From positions 496,001 to 560,000 of the forward strand of contig NZ_CAHLAR010000003.1 in assembly GCF_903652925.1 (NCBI RefSeq): 64,000 bases of DNA. Reading direction: 5' to 3'. The stretch is from Achromobacter anxifer. GTDB taxonomy: Bacteria > Pseudomonadota > Gammaproteobacteria > Burkholderiales > Burkholderiaceae_B. The notes beneath the pieces were generated by a model that saw only the letters and a list, made by a program, of their open reading frames with translations, was not told the DNA's origin and searched no databases. The translations under genes were made by a program, and so were the position numbers. Shown one piece after another: positions 63,054 through 64,000 of the stretch (position 1 is its first letter; each line of letters begins with the position of its first letter).

Positions 63054-63572
63054 ATGTCTAAATATTACAGAACTGCCCGCGTCGCGCTTGTCGCCGCCGC
63101 CTTGGCCGGCCTGACCGCCTGCGCAAACATGGCCCAGATTCCGCCCGGCACCCCGTATGCCGACGTGCTGTCCAAGTTCGGCCAGCCCAATTTCGAATGC
63201 CCGCAAGCCGGCGGCGGACGCCGCGTGATCTGGACCCAGCAGCCCATGGGCCAGTATGCCTGGGGCACCAACGTCGGCACCGATGGCCGCGTGGGCCCCG
63301 TGGTGCCGCTGCTGACGGACGCCCATTTCAAGGTGCTGAGCGAAGGCGAATGGGGGCCCGACCGCGTGCGCTGCGAATTCGGTCCGCCCGCGCGCATCGA
63401 GGAAGCCGGCCTGGGCGAGAAGCGCGAGGTCGTCTGGTCGTACCGCTACAAGGAAAACGGCGTCTGGAATTCGCTGATGTACGTGTACATGAGCCGTGAC
63501 GGCAGCAAGCTCACGCATTTCCATCCGGGCCCCGATCCCATGTACGACGACGACCGCTTCATGTGGCGCTGA
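63054..63572 (+). CDS. Putative outer-membrane lipoprotein (SmpA/OmlA-like)
   Basis: 172 residues. The N-terminal signal ends in lipobox LTAC with Cys23 lipidated. The mature region starts with an IPPGTPYADVLSKFGQPNFEC-type segment resembling SmpA/OmlA (BamE-like) domains, repeated once (DRVRCEFGPPARIEE). Start at MSKYYRT after AGGAGAACAT. Distribution is common in betaproteobacteria, but the function is unknown. A terminator follows. Confidence 0.8.
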   Translation: MSKYYRTARVALVAAALAGLTACANMAQIPPGTPYADVLSKFGQPNFECPQAGGGRRVIWTQQPMGQYAWGTNVGTDGRVGPVVPLLTDAHFKVLSEGEWGPDRVRCEFGPPARIEEAGLGEKREVVWSYRYKENGVWNSLMYVYMSRDGSKLTHFHPGPDPMYDDDRFMWR

Positions 63573-63583
63573 AACGCCGCCCA

Positions 63584-63619
63584 AAAAACAAAACCCGCCG
63601 AGAGGCGGGTTTTGTTTTT
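63584..63619. terminator. Bidirectional intrinsic terminator
   Basis: An 11-bp stem CAAAACCCGCC / GGCGGGTTTTG with A-run left and T-run right lies between the convergent lipoprotein and pssA genes. Confidence 0.9.
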
Positions 63620-63630
63620 GGGCAGGCGGA

Positions 63631-64000
63631 TCAGGAAGACTGGCCGCGGCGTTCCTGCGTCAGGCGGCGGGCGCGGTTCCAGCGCCAGGCCCACATGACC
63701 CAGCCCGACAGGCCGTACAGCACGAACAGGCCGAACAGCACCACCGGGGGATCGCTGGACACGAACACGAACACGGCCACCACCAGCAGGATGCCCCAGA
63801 ACGGCACGCTGCGGCCCAGGGCGAAGCTCTTGCCGCTGAAGAACGGCGCATTCGACACCATGGTGATGCCCGCGTACATGGTCAGCGTGAACGCCACCCA
63901 TGCCATCAGGCTATCGTGGATGGGCAGCTTGTTGTCCACCGCCAGCCAGACGAAACCCGCCACCAGCGCGGCCGCGGCCGGGCTGGGCAGGCCCTGGAAG
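63631..64000 (-). CDS. pssA: CDP-diacylglycerol-serine O-phosphatidyltransferase, C-terminal part (runs off window)
   Basis: The last 123 residues or so of a membrane phosphatidyltransferase. The segment FQGLPSPAAAALVAGFVW just inside the window edge is characteristic of the pssA subfamily, followed by four hydrophobic helices and a short basic tail (RRLTQERRGQSS). The CDP-alcohol motif lies beyond the edge, so the active site is not seen. The enzyme makes phosphatidylserine for phosphatidylethanolamine synthesis. Confidence 0.85.
   Translation of the reverse strand, partial: FQGLPSPAAAALVAGFVWLAVDNKLPIHDSLMAWVAFTLTMYAGITMVSNAPFFSGKSFALGRSVPFWGILLVVAVFVFVSSDPPVVLFGLFVLYGLSGWVMWAWRWNRARRLTQERRGQSS

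Overview
The window is a GC-rich (mid-to-high 60s % by eye) betaproteobacterial chromosome segment, most likely Alcaligenaceae (Achromobacter/Bordetella type). This rests on three Bug-family (TctC-like) solute receptors paired with CoA-transferases and LysR regulators, an abundance of ABC transporters for amino acids, peptides and polyamines, and the housekeeping blocks tpiA-secG and rpsO-pnp. No phage, plasmid or IS element was seen. Most of the window is a patchwork of small catabolic operons; three tRNAs and the housekeeping genes sit between them.

Region 1 (1-12.3 kb): a GntR/FCD regulator (8303-9058) sits between two outward operons. Leftward: a penicillin-acylase-family amidase, a complete Dpp/Opp-type ABC transporter (binding protein, two permeases, two ATPases) and the start of a dimethylformamidase-like gene. 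Rightward: a class III aminotransferase and a split transketolase. Two A/T-rich palindromes, one in front of each operon, agree at 19 of 25 aligned positions. The set therefore looks like a single regulon for import, deacylation, transamination and carbon-carbon rearrangement of an unknown N-acylated amino compound. This is the best candidate here for an undescribed pathway.

Region 2 (12.3-29.5 kb): leftward RidA, DUF1028, LysR and ArgE-like genes. Rightward: an arylmalonate-decarboxylase/Asp-Glu-racemase-family protein, a polar amino-acid ABC transporter, and the binding protein and two permeases of a polyamine-type ABC transporter. A 0.53-kb double copy of a REP-like hairpin element follows. 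Then comes a leftward operon with the matching ATPase, a quinone oxidoreductase, a GST, a type II dehydroquinase-like protein lacking two active-site residues, and a 2-hydroxyacid dehydrogenase. A flavin monooxygenase-like gene closes the region.

Region 3 (29.5-40.3 kb): a 967-residue TPR protein, tRNA-Leu(GAG), a Bug receptor, an operon pairing an FMN alpha-hydroxyacid oxidase with an HglS-type 2-oxoadipate dioxygenase, a LysR gene, then secG, tpiA, a quinone oxidoreductase and tRNA-Ser(UGA).

Region 4 (40.3-56 kb): acyl-CoA catabolism. It has a CoA-transferase/acyl-CoA dehydrogenase pair, a Bug receptor, a CoA ligase, a UspA protein, and a three-gene set of CoA-transferase, Bug receptor and HMG-CoA lyase. 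Next are a zinc-ribbon/RDD/pilin-like fusion, a second TPR protein, and a divergent LysR/nitrilase pair.

Region 5 (56-64 kb): tRNA-Leu(UAA) interrupted by a 225-nt group I intron, a GST-like protein, a PIN-domain protein overlapped by a small ORF, threonine dehydratase, a lipoprotein, pnp, rpsO, another lipoprotein, and the 3' part of pssA. Coordinates of starts were adjusted by hand from Shine-Dalgarno sites and family N-termini. All functional names are homology judgements from reading the protein sequence; no database was searched.
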